A DNA stretch of 64,000 nucleotides from Syngnathus acus (Eukaryota > Chordata > Actinopteri > Syngnathiformes > Syngnathidae), in assembly GCF_901709675.1 (NCBI RefSeq), contig NC_051105.1:11022604-11086603 (forward strand), given 5' to 3'. The number at the start of each line of letters is the position of its first letter. The stretch's first letter is position 1. The position numbers and the translations under genes were made by a program. A model generated the notes under the pieces. It was not told where the DNA came from and ran no database searches. It saw nothing but the letters and a program-made list of their open reading frames with translations. This document shows positions 12,913 through 26,000 of the stretch, piece after piece.

Positions 12913-15900
12913 CCGTTAAGGAACACGAACGGAGGAAGAGCAGGTATGAAGGACACCTCCGTCTTGATGTGGGCCATTGTCGGCTATTCACGCCGGAGTG
13001 AAAGGAAGGCAAAGAACAAAGGGCAGACATTTTTATGTCACGCGTCTACCGGTCTGGGCTCAAGTGCATCCTTCCCAGCCCCGCCTTCCAACTTCCTCAG
13101 CTCTACAACCACCCAAGAATGTTCCACTTGCTATGAGAATGATTTTGATCTTATTTTCATCAAAGGCATTAGCAGTATCGGGGCTTGGTATCGGAGTGTT
13201 CTTTCTTCCCTCAGCTCAAACATCATAAAACCGTTGTGCTTGTTCTCGGGCCATTACTTGCACAAGCACGGGTCAACGTGCCCTCACGACAATTTAATAG
13301 CAAACACGAGATAAATAAAGGCAGCCTTTTATCAGTTATGAAATCCTTATCACTATTTTAGCAGATCTGAAAAGCAGAAAGGCGCTAAACTTGCCACTTG
13401 TTGCTTTTCCTGCAACTGGATCAATTCCACCCTGAGGCTGTTTGTGAGTGACCCAATTTTTTTTTTTTCCAAGGCCCAAATTGATTTTGACACACCAAGC
13501 GTGAAAATCCGAGAACAAAAAGATCGAAGTGCGGAAGGAGCCCATTAAAGTCCTCGCATTTTTGCCGCGTGGGCGGTGATGCGATTGTAACGGAAAGAAG
13601 CTACCTTCTTCAAGACAGCTGACGTCTTTTCCGCCAGGAACAAGACAAAGAAGAACGTTGGACGTAAAAGTACACAAATGTGCCAACCAATGACTACGTC
13701 GTAGTAGCGAGCGACACATTCCGGTAAAAATCTCAAGTGTCTGCAACAACATGGAGCCCAAACATTCACATGCCACCCAAAAACAAAGCACTATTTTGCC
13801 AGAATTCCAAAGCAGTTAAGGAACACCGTCTACTGGGGCAAATTAGAATCGTACGGCAACACCAATCGCTGTCCTCGACGTGATTGATGCGTCAATTTAT
13901 GCCTGTCGGTGACGACGCGACAGCGTGCGAAAGGCAATTTCTTCCAGTCCCAGGACGGTTAGCCTCCAAAGTGTCAAGGCATATTTTAAAGGCTTCTCCG
14001 TATTTAAACTTACATCTCACGTTCCTTAAACCTGAAATTAAAACAGACAGGACAAGACATTCTACTTTGTTTTTCCACATCAAAATCATATTTCATGCAG
14101 CACATCCAAACGAAGACAGCCATGGGCAATCACCAACATGAAGGCGGGATTTTCGTGTAACGTATATTTAAGGATAATGGAAGGTGGTGAGGCAGTTTTT
14201 CCCACGTCAAATAACTCACAAATCCTCCGGCGAGAACGACACGGCTCTTCAGACCTCGTGGGAATCTCACTTATTAAGTGACGCTAATTATCTGGCCATC
14301 CCTCTATTAACAACTCACCGAGCGATTTATGTGCTAATGAACACGGGGAGTCCAAAACTATTAAAAAAAAGTCATGGGGAAACTGCTTTCTAGACTCAGC
14401 TCAACGTTTGCCTTTGGGGAAGCCTCGTATTTGATGAAGAGTGAAATATTAACAAGTTGCCTTTACAAGTTACATAACGTTTCCCTAGAGGGGGAAAAAA
14501 AAAAACTGCTTTTTTTTTGCAAGTCCAACACGTTACTGACATATCTGCCTTCCTAATGACTTCAGCATTCACTTAAGTACCAAAAGAAAAACTAGTCAGG
14601 AGGCTTTTACGAGACGTGTCAAATTGAGTGCAAGCAGTCCAACATCTGAGCTTACAGACTCGCATTCCCGCGTATTGTTCTCCAGTTTCTTTTTTACCAC
14701 AAATATGCGCACGCTGAGGCTATGCAATTTCACACTGCGCTGCTCCATTCCTCCACATAGTGTTTGCATCTACCGCGTCACACGCTCGTGCTGATCTCAG
14801 AGGGAACGTCATTCTACGTCTTTGCTCGTAAGGTCGGAGCCAAATAAGCCGAAAGATATGATAGGTCTTTTTGTTTTTCTAAGGCCACCTGACTCTGGGC
14901 AAGAAGCAGGTTACACCCTGGACTGGTCGACAGCCAATCAACACAGGAAACAAAAAGAGAACACCTAAAATAAGTAACATCTGAAAGACTCGAGTGTATC
15001 CCACCGGGCATCCTCCAATTGTTTTTCGACCGTAAACTGGAAAGAATTAAACCTGCCATGTGTTTTGCTTGAATTTGAAAACGACAACCCATTTTGGGAT
15101 ATTACTGTCCTACAAACCTTCTGTGGGAACCTTTTCCCCATCCTCTTCATCATCTTGACCGTTATGAAGAGCTCAGTGTGTGCCGTCAATCAGGTCACTC
15201 GATCCACTAAAGTCCCTTTCCTCGTTCATAACAATGCCACTCTGGTGCCAGCTTCTGTTCGGGGCCAACTGGCCCCGGGGACCATGGGAACCAGGCTATG
15301 TTCAGACTGGAAGGCACTCAGTCTCTCCTGGTGCTAATACCACATCTTTGTGGTAAGTGCAGAAGCATCAGGCGGGCACTATAATAATTCCTTAATCAGT
15401 GTAAAATTGCACCGAAACGGTGCTGGTGGAAACATAATACTGAGTATCTCCATGTCAACCGGGAGCCAGCCTGACGCTGTGTGGAAATTCAAGACTGGTT
15501 TTAATAGTCTTAAATGCAATGCGTCAGTTACATTGTGGTTTCTAATCACTGGGTGGCATTTAACATCAAAATAAACAGTTAATGAAGGGTTTCAAAAGCT
15601 GTATTTGAAAGATATTTCTTTCCATATTAGTCACTAATAAGTGCATTTAGGAAACTATTTTTATCAACAGTTTGTATGTGTACCACATATATTTCATTAT
15701 GGACAAACATGCTACAGCTTCAAAAAATTCTAAAGCTCTATCTATCTATACTTGACTGATCTAAATGTATTATTTTTTGTCACTTTAACAGAATGGCAAA
15801 CATTTAAAAATGTTACATTTGATAATGTAGGTAAAACACGAGTGGCTTGTTTTAAATCAGGTGTTTGTAATACGTGTGTCGCTTAATTTCAGGACACACA

Positions 15901-16469
15901 TATGAACGACAAACTCCTTAGTAAAACAGAACTAAATAAATAAGGACTTGAGCAACTTGTAGAGCTCATTTAGCATGCTAACATTAGCTTCATTCACTTT
16001 GACCTGCATGCGTGTTCATGGAGACGCTACCTGACCGACAACTTTCCCCGAACCGACTTCATGTCAAGCTGTAAAAGATAACATTTCTGTCAAAAACCAC
16101 CGTGTTACCTTTGACAATTAGTTTGACAAAAATAAGTCAAATCACTTTCGACGTAAAGCCCCCAAAGTTGCTGTCAGTCCCCGGTGGATGTGACGGCACC
16201 TCCGCTGGGCATGCCCCAACATTTCGCCTCCAGTACCTACTCGCTATTTTTAACATTTACGTCACAAAACCTAATAAACGTCTTACCTGCTGAATTTTAG
16301 GTGAGTATTCTCCCTCATTAAAAAAAAGGAAAAGAAAAGCTAACGTCCCTCTGTACTTGAGAATAACTCCACACACACAAAAAAAGTCTGCTCCCACTTG
16401 TTCCAGCACCAAGGTAGACTCTGCCGAAGATAGACTCCTCCTCCTTCCTCGCATGAGGTCATCTGTCGT

Positions 16470-16512
16470 TGAAGGCCCGGCCGGCCGGCCGGCGGGCGGG
16501 CTGCCCCGGATC
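16470..16512. other. GC-rich (CCGG)n-like patch
   Basis: A short run of GGCCGGCC and GGCGGGCGGG motifs stands out in AT-rich DNA. It could be a second GC-rich promoter patch for tanc1 (minus strand) or simply low-complexity sequence. The context does not decide. Confidence 0.3.
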
Positions 16513-17100
16513 ATCCTCAGCCTCCTCCCCTTGAACAATGACAAGTTGCAGATTCATTTGTTTACGACAATATTTCGAGATAACAAACGTCACACAATGA
16601 ATCGATTATTCTTTTGTGGCCGAGAAAATATTTTCATAAATATGTTTGGTTTGGCTATGACTTGACTACTGCGTTAGCGTAGGGATGGATTTAATTACAT
16701 TTGTGTCACGTCGTCTCTGTAACAGAACTCATCGTAAATCGAGGACCGGTACGAACAGGTGATTCAAGCTCCGTGACTGATTTAGACTCCACATGAGTCT
16801 ATAGCGACATCTTGTGATGAAAATGTTTTTGCTACTTGCCTGACCTTTGAGGGTTTTATCAAACACAAATATATTTTCCATCTCACTTCCCAGTTATACA
16901 CAAATATGCAGCTCTGGAAAAACTTAAGAGCAATTAATTTCTTCCAGGGTTATTATCAAATAATTGTGCAATGTTTTTATCAATAGCATAACGAAATTAA
17001 AGTCAAACTTCTAAGTAAATAATGTTATCTAGTGGAGCTTTATAGGTATTGTGCAGTGAATACATGTAATTTGGCATCTCTGATAAAATTCTGTATAGTT

Positions 17101-17213
17101 GTCATTTGTCAACACCTAGCGGTCAATGTGAAGTACTACAAAAACAATCGTCAAGATTAGTGTCGTCATTTGTTACTACCTAGCGGTCATTGTGAGGTAT
17201 TGCAAAAACAATC
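17101..17213. repeat. Diverged 49-bp direct duplication
   Basis: Two copies, 17101-17149 and 17165-17213, share GTCATTTGT, the core ACCTAGCGGTCA and the end CAAAAACAATC, differ at about seven positions, and are offset by 64 bp. They lie just downstream of the dapl1 poly(A) signal. Confidence 0.7.
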
Positions 17214-17228
17214 TCAGAATCCATTTTT

Positions 17229-17234
17229 TTTATT
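17229..17234 (-). terminator. dapl1 poly(A) signal AATAAA
   Basis: The minus strand reads AATAAA about 170 nt past the dapl1 stop codon. It is the first canonical signal after the stop, giving a plausible 3' UTR of about 0.2 kb. Confidence 0.6.
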
Positions 17235-17405
17235 GAACGTCTAACACGCCAAGTAATACAAAGATGTTGAAACAAGAATATATTTTGAACATCAAAATCC
17301 TCATTTGACACACAAAAACATGAAACAGCCACAAAAGAAAAAAGGTGAGACTTTTAGTAATTGAAGAGAATATTTTCTTTTCCTCCAAAGCATAAAAGGC
17401 ATCCT

Positions 17406-18556
17406 TCAGAACTTCCTAGGCTGCTGGATGCAGAAGGTTCGAGGAGAGTGGGGCTTTTCCACAGCGGGTCGCACCCCACTGTGCCTTACGCTCACAGGCG
17501 TTTCTGGAAAGTCGTGACTCAACTGACAAGATTAAAAATACAAAAGTAAGAATATTGCATGAAGCATTCACGTCCGTTGGAAATTCAATCTTCCACAAAT
17601 CAAACATTAATATGTTTTTGGGATACCTTGTCGAGAGTTCCTGCCAGAAGAAGACCCACTTTTTGCATCTTGTTGGCACTGGGCAGAGGCCTGAGGCAAC
17701 AAAAACAAAAAACCTCACTGACCACAGTTTGGTGCACCAGCTGCCAAGCAACCCCGAAAGCTGGTCATAAAAAAGTCAGTTGGTTCAACACTGTTATATA
17801 AACTATTAATTAGTACTCGGAATGTTCATACATTTTTTTCCGAATTTATTCGTTTTGTGCAAGCATACCTACCTGGGTTTGTCAAGCCTCTTGGTCTCCT
17901 TTTCCGGAGTCCCATGGTTGCTGCTGGCCTCTTCCAAGCCTTTCTTGGCTACTCGCTTGCCTCCAGCCTTCACTGGTGAGAATACAATATATAATACATT
18001 TGGGAGAAAGTGAGAACATTTAATTTTTGTACGTAATGGCCATTACCGTCTTGTTTGTTTTTGTAGTGACGTCACACGCGTGCACAACTTCGATTTGCCA
18101 GACACTTTGTTCAACTAAATCATAACCCAACTCACCCACGTAAAAAAACTAAAAATAAAAAACCACACTCGTAGACATCACTCCGAAAACTTTTAAATTT
18201 CACTATTGAACATGCAAAAAAAAAAAAAACAATTTGAACTATTGCTTTAGACTAAACGTGCAAAAAATAAAACACGATCTTGCCTAAAACTATTGGGTAA
18301 ACTTGAAGCTCATTTGAAAAGAATAGAAAAGATGCAAGCGGGGTAACACTACATTCACATAGACCACATAACGCGCCCATGAAGGCAATTTTGTAACAAT
18401 ACAGGTTCAGTACGTCGAAAGGAGTTGCGAGGCGACCAAAACGATCTAAATTCGGAGACCTAAAGTGCATGCAAAAAAATACCAACCAGCGGGAGGGTGT
18501 CCAGCTTTAAGCAGACGACCGTCTTTTCCGCCACTTTTACTGCCTTGTTGTACCAT
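17406..18556 (-). CDS. dapl1: Death-associated protein-like 1 (DAP family), 116 aa
   Basis: This is a small, basic, probably disordered protein of the DAP/DAPL1 family. Published work shows that family members (Dap1b in zebrafish, Dapl1 in Xenopus) plug the peptide exit tunnel of dormant egg ribosomes. Mammalian DAPL1 is also linked to retinal pigment epithelium. The four coding exons are 18556-18487, 17972-17873, 17690-17627 and 17522-17406, with phases 1, 2 and 0 at the junctions. The first exon joins to the second through KAGHPPAVKAGGKR, matching the family hallmark GHPPAVKAGG. The C-terminus EKPHSPRTFCIQQPRKF matches the conserved family end IQQPRK. The reading is secure because other frames of exon 3 break the match. 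The exon 1 donor is weak (G|GTTGGT). Its position between tanc1 and pkp4 supports dapl1; zebrafish may call this gene dap1b. Confidence 0.87.
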
Positions 18557-18601
18557 CTTTTAACAAATGTTCAAAACTTCCCCTTCAAGCTGCTCGCTTC
18601 A

Positions 18602-18610
18602 CTTTTTATA
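18602..18610 (-). promoter_or_regulatory. TATA box of dapl1
   Basis: The minus strand reads TATAAAAAG ending 46 nt before the dapl1 start codon. With normal TATA spacing, transcription would begin about 20 nt before the ATG, giving a very short 5' UTR. A TATA-driven promoter fits a gene with restricted expression. Confidence 0.55.
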
Positions 18611-20088
18611 CGATAAACCACAGCTAACGTCACGCCCAAAGCCAAGCCCACCTCGCTGCTGCCCTGAAACGTGACATCTTGCGAGTAATACTTGTGCACT
18701 TCCGGGGGAAGAAATGCACTTCTAAACTGTCAAACTCACTGGACACTGTATAAGGTACACCCAAGGAATCGGTTGACAGCCGACAATCGTGCTTTCTTGA
18801 TTGACAGGTCGCATTATGAACAATAGTGAGAAATATTATTCAATAAACTGATTATCATCTTTCTAAAGGTGCTGTTGGTTTTTTGTTGATGTTTATTAAT
18901 TTGATAAAATGGAAGTATATTTTCGCAGGATGATTGTAAATATACTCAAATAAAAAAATGGCCAGAGTGTAAAAAACAAAATTGTCCTTTTTATTATCAT
19001 GTTTTCATTATGTACGTATGCCACTGTTGTCTCCACATACTTTCTTCATATTCATATATATATATATATATAATATATCTCTAGAGATTTATAATGGCAC
19101 AAGTTCATGATTTGTATAGCAGTGCAGATGAGTGTAAACCAGGCCACGTGTACTGTATTTACAAGAAAACACAACATTGTTACAACAGTAAGTACAGCTA
19201 ACACTTTCATCCTTTCGTACACTCGTTGACCGCCCGCCCCCCCACCACCATGTTGGCTTCGGCACATACATAAACAACCTCCATCTTGACTCTTTCCCAG
19301 ATCCTTGCATCACATGACTCACGCCCTCGCTGCGCTACGACAAGATGTAAAAAAAAAAAATCTAAAATCTAAAACAAAGCTGGACTGTCATTCATGTCCA
19401 GTTTTGTTCCCCACGTGATTTTTTTATTTGTCTCTAAAATGGGGTACACACATACGATTCGAGAAGGATGCCGATACCAGCCACAGATGCTTTAAGCGAA
19501 AGAAAATGATGAGTAAGTCTTCCTTGCCAGTAATTGGTGCTGCTGTTTGATTAATTTGTAAATCATTGTGTGCATCACAGAGACATTTGATTAAAATTAT
19601 TTGTCATTGTGTTGATTAAAGTTATTAGTACTAGTGGTGTCTGTACTCGGTATCGGTATTGGTAAGTAGTCAAAAATGCATACTGGTACCGGTTTGAATA
19701 AAGGTGGTATGAAACATCCCTATTTACGATATTAAAAATCGTTGTGTGTGTACCCCTCTCAACTACTTTAACTAATTCCCTTCTACTGACACACATTCCA
19801 TGATTCCCTCTGCTGTTGCTCCTCTACGTTCAATGGGTTTCAAAAGTCTACACACCCCTGTCCTACTGCCAGGTTTTTGTAATGTGGAAATGTTTTTTTT
19901 TTTTTTCCTTTGAGTTGTACAAGCTCTCATTAATGGTGGAAAAACGTTTTGAAACAAGTTGTCACTTTATCACAACACCTACAGTAGCATTCAAACAGGG
20001 GTGTGTAGACTTTTCATACCCACTGTATGCACACACATTCACACGAAGTCTCTTTGTTTTTTTTTAAAGCCAAGTTCATGGTTGAGTT
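18611..20088 (-). other. pkp4 3' UTR/flank and dapl1 upstream region
   Basis: This interval separates the pkp4 stop codon from the dapl1 promoter, both on the minus strand. Candidate pkp4 poly(A) signals (AATAAA on the minus strand) lie at 19423-19428, 18990-18995 and 18892-18897, so a 3' UTR of 0.7-1.2 kb is plausible. A (TA)n tract is at 19054-19073 and a transposon-like repeat with perfect ends at 19842-20014. Confidence 0.45.
19842..20014. mobile_element. Non-autonomous DNA element with 20-bp terminal inverted repeats, copy 1
   Basis: The left end AAAAGTCTACACACCCCTGT (19842-19861) and the right end (19995-20014) are perfect reverse complements. The interior is about 130 bp and non-coding. 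A second copy with the same ends is at 58988-59226. The element lies directly downstream of the pkp4 stop codon, so it may be transcribed in the pkp4 3' UTR. Confidence 0.7.
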
Positions 20089-23000
20089 TCAGACCCACGA
20101 GTCTGGGGATCCGGGGTACTGCTCGGCCCGGTAAGAGGGCCTCCGCGTGCTGGCGTAAATGTCCACGTAGTTGTTGGCAGCCTTGAGCGTGTGATGCTGG
20201 CCGCCATAGTCCACGGGGGGCGCGTACGCCATGATCTCGTCCACGTAGGCGTCGTCGTAGCCGTGCGGATGCTGCACGTACATCCTGTACGGGTCGTAGG
20301 TCCTCCTGCTGGGCTCGTCGGTGTAGTAATAAGGCTGAGTGCAAGACACACACAGGAATTTTATTTTTAAAAATTAAAAAAGGAAATAAACTACTTTTTT
20401 TTTTTTAAAAAGTAATAATATATTGACAAAAGAATTCCAAAATTAATTAAAAATTCTCTGTTTGCATAAATATGATATGCTGAGCTCTGTATTGTAGAGA
20501 ACATAATGGACCTGCATGTTTTTGGTCTCACCTGTGTTCTTCTGGGCTCCTCCCGCGTGGGCGACGGGTAGTAATACGACAACGGCTTTCCAGACCCTGC
20601 AATCAAAGTACAAAACATTTCAACAATTCAAATCTGCGAAAATGGAATGCCCGTCCCCACGGAGGGGAGAGCAACAGCCGGCCGGCCGGGCTGCTGCTTT
20701 CCACTTGTTTACACAGGCCTCGGGGATCGGGACTGGCGTTGGCACGCCGTCTCGCCACTGGAATCCACAAACTCCCATTTCCACCAGTGCTCTCTTTTTT
20801 CTTGTTTTTGTTTATTCTGCCCTCCCACTCTCCTGCCAGCAAATGCGGGCTGGCAAGAGCTCTCGGCTGGCGTACAGTGCACTCCCCCCCCCTTGGCAAT
20901 AATAACACTATTGTGTGGTCTGGTACAGACTAGCGAGTCCACTTTGGGCCTGTTGGGCTCTCAGGTGCTGCATGCTGGACTGTAAGGGAGCCAGATGTGA
21001 GTCAAGCTTCAAGAAGCTAAAGCGGAATGAATTCAGCCATTTTGGAACAAGCTGAATGTATGGTACCTTACCTGTGTATTGGTTTTTGTGAATAGCGTTG
21101 TCTACTTGATAGTTATAAAACTGCATAGTTGACTGTGCTCTCTGGTAATCTCTCAAGGTGTGGTCGCGAATGGCAGGAGACGACATGGCACTGGCGGCTA
21201 CGAGTGGAGGAAGAAGAGAGAGAGAGACATGAGGGCAACGTTGAGCTCCGTGTCTAAAAGAAAAAACGCCTACCAGGATGGTTGAGGGGGGACATCTGAA
21301 TACTGTTGGTGTGGAGGGCGGGCTGCGACTTGAACCGGTCCCGCTCAAGTGTGGATACCGGTGTGAGGAAATGGTTTTGGGTCCATCCGTCCTATTGGGG
21401 AATACAGAGGCCGGATATTTGACGTTTGTTTGGTCAGTATCGGTACTTGCCCATCCTTAATTGATTATGAATGACACGTCCTTACTTTCTTATAGATGGC
21501 ACGTAGATCTCTGTACTGCCACAACGTGTTCAGGACCTGAGCAGCTGCCTTGACCACCTTCAGAGAAAACCTGCAACTCACAAAAGAACCCCAACATTCA
21601 TAAACTATATAGTTATATTAGAGTAAGCTTGGCTTGGCGTACGTACCTGTCCCCTCTGCCCTTGGTGATGTTGACCAGCTTCTCGACGCCGCCCGTGTCG
21701 GCTAAGGCCTTGGCGTTCTCCATGTTCCTGCTGGTGACCTCGTGCAGGGTGCAGCAGATGGCCGCCACCGTCTCGTCCGACAGCAAGGTGGTGTTTCCTC
21801 CGGGCAGGCGGTTCACTAGGTCCCTCATGGCGTATTTCCCTGAGCGGGAGGGAGGGAGCGAGACGTGGAGTTAACACGTTGTGACGGGGCCTTATGCTCG
21901 GGATGGCAGGCAGATGCAAATTATGTCACTTCATATACATCATCGTTAATTCAACTACTTGGTTCATGGATGACTTTGGGGTTCGTTTCATGAGGAAGTT
22001 TTTCAGTGGTTCTCAAAGTGTGCAACATTGGCTCCCTCTAGTGGTAGAGTGATGGAAAAAAAACTGACAAGGTGAGCCCCTTACCGATGAGCTCTTTGTT
22101 GCGGACATCCAGCGCCATGTTTCTGAGCGCGGTGGCCACCGAACACACCACCCGGTCGTTGTCCATTCGCAGCAGCTCCACGAGGATGGGCAGGCCTTTC
22201 TCCTTACGCACTGCAGCCCGGATGTACGCTGCAAACTGGGGAGGGACAACGGCAAAATAGCAAAGATGAAAATTAATTTGTTGAAGTTCTGACATGCAGT
22301 GAACTTTGAGTGTTGGAGATTATTGTTATTATTATTGATTTTGCATGGATTGACAGGACATTAAAAACAGTCGTGATTTGAAAAATGTGCTTATGTATAT
22401 CCTGCCATAGATACCTTCCAGTTGCCCGCCGACAGGTTCTGAAGCGACCCAGCGGCGCCCTCTAGTGTGGAAGGATTGGAGCTCTCGGCGAGTAGTGTCA
22501 AGTAGGGCTTCACCACGGCGGGGTGCCAAAGCATCTCGGCACCCGCGGGGGGCTTGGAGAAGCCCGGGATTGGTCCCACACCGTCCCACTGAAAAACAAA
22601 AGCGGCGTATATGGCACTCGCAAATTTGAGATTGAACTTGAACACCCCCCCACGAATGTTTTTGTGAATCATGTAAATTCTCTTCCCCATCCTTTCACAC
22701 TCACAGTGTCTTCATGGGAGCTGTTTTTCTTCTTCTTCTTCTTCCTCCCCCAACAGCTGTAGCTGTTGATATCTTTGCTGGGTGACTCGCTCGCCAGGAT
22801 GGCGTCTGTTTCCTGCGCATCCATCAATCCCGACGGAGGCAGCTCCAGCTCCAGACGGTACGACAGGTTCCTTAGCGTGCAGATGCAGTTCTCTACGATC
22901 TGGTGTGGAGGGAACGCAGAGACATTTTGCTTTAGAGATGACAAACTATTGCTATATACTGTAAACAAATGGGAAATAATTGCTCAGCTGGTCAGGCAGT

Positions 23001-26000
23001 TAAAAGGTTCCAACCAATAGACAGCTTCTTCTTTTTCCCCCTAACATGTTTTCCTCTTAGCATAACAATTAGGTATGTATGTGTTTGAGTGTGTTGTCTT
23101 GTGTGTACCTTGCTGTCAAAGTCCGAAGTGTTGACACAGGCTTTGATGACGTAGAGCAGTGAGTCAACCAAACCCTCACAGGTGCGCATCTGCTTTCGGG
23201 CCTCCTCGCCAGCTGAGCTCAAGTTCCTGTTTGAAGAGCACACACACACACACACAAGTCATGCGTATGTGTAAACATACCGACTGACAGATGAGTGTGT
23301 GTCTGCTCCACTTGTGTAATCATTCCTGCACACCATCTATTATGGATGAAACCCGCGTGTGGTCCGACCGACTGACTGAAAACATTCCATCTAGCCTCGA
23401 GTACACACACAGACGACAATAGAAGAGCGAAAATGTCCATTTACAACACGAGATAAAATGTTGATGGTTTTAAGAGTAAAATATAGTCATCATAGATTGG
23501 TTGTTCTTTGCAGAGGATAAAGAATATGTCAGTGAGTGTTGTTATATTGTCAATCCATACAACACTTATATTGTAGTTTATCCATCTCCACTTCCACTAG
23601 TTGTCCACATGGGGGTGCTAGTGCGCCAAGCGTATGCATCAGGTGGTTCCTACCTCAAGCAACCCGTTGTGTTCTTCAGAACCAGCGACGAGTGAAATTT
23701 GAGCTTGTGGTCCTCCTCGAAGGTGGAGCTGCTCCATCCCGAGTGGGGGATGATCACAGTGTTGGTCAGGGTGGCCAAGGCGTCGCGGATAATTGTCATC
23801 TTGACGGCGTCGCACGACGACAGGTTCCATAGCACCCCTGCGGAGACGCCGCACGCAAACTCGGTCAAGGCGGCGGGGACAACTGAGACACGCGAGCTTT
23901 CAGGATGCGAAGAGAGTGCTTAGGGGAAAAGGCCTGACAATTTGGGCTTTTAATAGCTGTGTGACGGAGACCTTAAGTGGAAATTCTTAAGAGATAAATG
24001 ATCGATTTTTTTTATTGTTTGTATTATAATCCAGCAGTGCTTGTCCACCCACCAAGTGTGAAATTAAACAACAATCTTTAGTGGGCTTTTTCTGAAAATC
24101 CCACTAATCAAGCTTTTTGCTACTTTTTTGTAATCATGAGGGCTGTTTTACATAATAACCACACCCGACAGCACAAATAGCAGGACGCCTTGTTGCATGA
24201 ACTGATGAAGCCTTCTCAATTGAGAGGTGAAATGTCTTCTCAGACATCTAACATAGTTTCATCAATTTAGTATGTCCCCTCGAGGGTGTTATAAAAACAG
24301 AGATGGCCCCTGGTAGCAAAAAGGTTGCCCTCCCTCTGCCTTATATTAGACATTCACATCCATCTTCCACATCACAGCGGAATACCTTCAGGGAGGGAAA
24401 AAAAAAAAGGGAAACAGGCAACAAAGGGCATTGCTCCAGCATATGAAATGAAACATAAATAATGTAAGTCTTTCAAAAATGCTGCCCTCTTTCCACTCAA
24501 TTCAAATGTCCTATTTTTTGGTAGCCACTGTTGGTGGTTCACAATCCTTGGCAGCCTTTGATGCTGCATCTGTCAAGGATTAGCCCTTTTGTAGCATGTC
24601 CCTCTAATTAGCTGCCTCTCGCTGCCAGGCATGCGCTGCAGCACAGCCTGACTTCTGTGGCGCAAGCGTAACATTAGAAAGGGCGCGCCTAGCAAATAAA
24701 CAGCGGACAACGATTGCATAACAATGTGACAAAGCTCAACGGAATAATCAGCCTGACTGAAATCCATAATTAGCATGTCATCGTGTCCTATTGTACATTT
24801 TTAGGATAAATTTATCTACTGTATGCTAATTTCCGTTTAACTTTACATTAGCATTAGCTGCTAATGTAATGCTAAACGGAAAACGTTAAGTGCTAATGAT
24901 TAGCACTAACGCTATCTACTAGCTTCTAGAAAATTCTCCACATTGTTTATATCCACTCATTTCGTAGTACACCATGTCCTCTTTAATTAAGCCGATGACA
25001 AATATAATATTCTATAATTTGGCTTGCCCCAGAGCTCATTCACACAAACACACACAGTCGGAAGCGATGTGCCTGCCAACAAATGCCAATCGGAAGAGAT
25101 TTGAATCCATTCAAAGCCTGAAGTACATGTGGAGGATTTCATCATTTCAGTTTGACGACACACATCAAACACAACGTTCTTGCATGTTGACAGCATCCCA
25201 AAAGCACACAATGCTGTCAGAAATGAAGTATGGCCATAAATCCCCCGTGACCGTTCCAAAATGTCATCTGTGGCGGCGGCTTGACCCCATTTCGGGACGT
25301 GTGTGTTTACCTGAGGTCAATGTTATGACGCTCGAGGGGGCAAAGGGAAGGAGAATTAAGAGGCATGAACTAAAACAACTTCAAAGTGGCTAGCTAGCGC
25401 TTTTCTATTGTTTTGCCTGTCGGCCACAAAAAAAGCAAGCGAGAAGCAGAAGGTCTTATTTGGGTATTCATTTGTTGACTTGTTTCCGTTTACCGACAAT
25501 TGGCTCGCGCTTGCTTTTGGATTAGGCTTCTTTATAGAGACAGAAAAAAAAAAGAGCCATGCCTTGAGCATTCTGGGAGCGACGCCACAACTTTTTATCT
25601 TGAGACACAGACAATATTTTTACGTCTGGCGTTAGCGAGTGAGTTTTTTTGGCAGGTCGGGGATGATACACGGTTGAAAGCGAGTGTAAATGTCAACATT
25701 CAAGACAATTCCATTGTTTTCATCTGCAGCATAGGTGACATAAATCTCCTGAAATTTCTCCGAACGTATTTTAAAGGCATATTCCTGAAAGAATCTTTCA
25801 ACTTTTGAATCCAGTGGACTTGCCTAAAGCGTTTTAAGTTTTAGGAGAGTCTACCAGAGTTTTTAAGTGGCAGTTTCCGGCCGCTGATAACGTTTGTCAG
25901 AGCTGTGATGTTTGGCCTGTGTTCTCAAGAGTCTGAGAGCGAGAATATCAACAGCTGCAGGGTGAGGCAGCAGGTAAACATTTTGTGTCGGACAACATGA

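Larger units (their letters stand above)
10934..17228. other. 5' flank of tanc1 and 3' flank of dapl1
   Basis: This 6.3-kb interval separates the tanc1 start-codon exon from the 3' end of dapl1. It should contain the tanc1 promoter and any non-coding first exon. CpG-dense patches occur at 12735-12912 and 16470-16512. A (CA)n tract lies at 12006-12043 and a 49-bp duplication at 17101-17213. No exon of a recognisable protein is visible. Confidence 0.5.
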
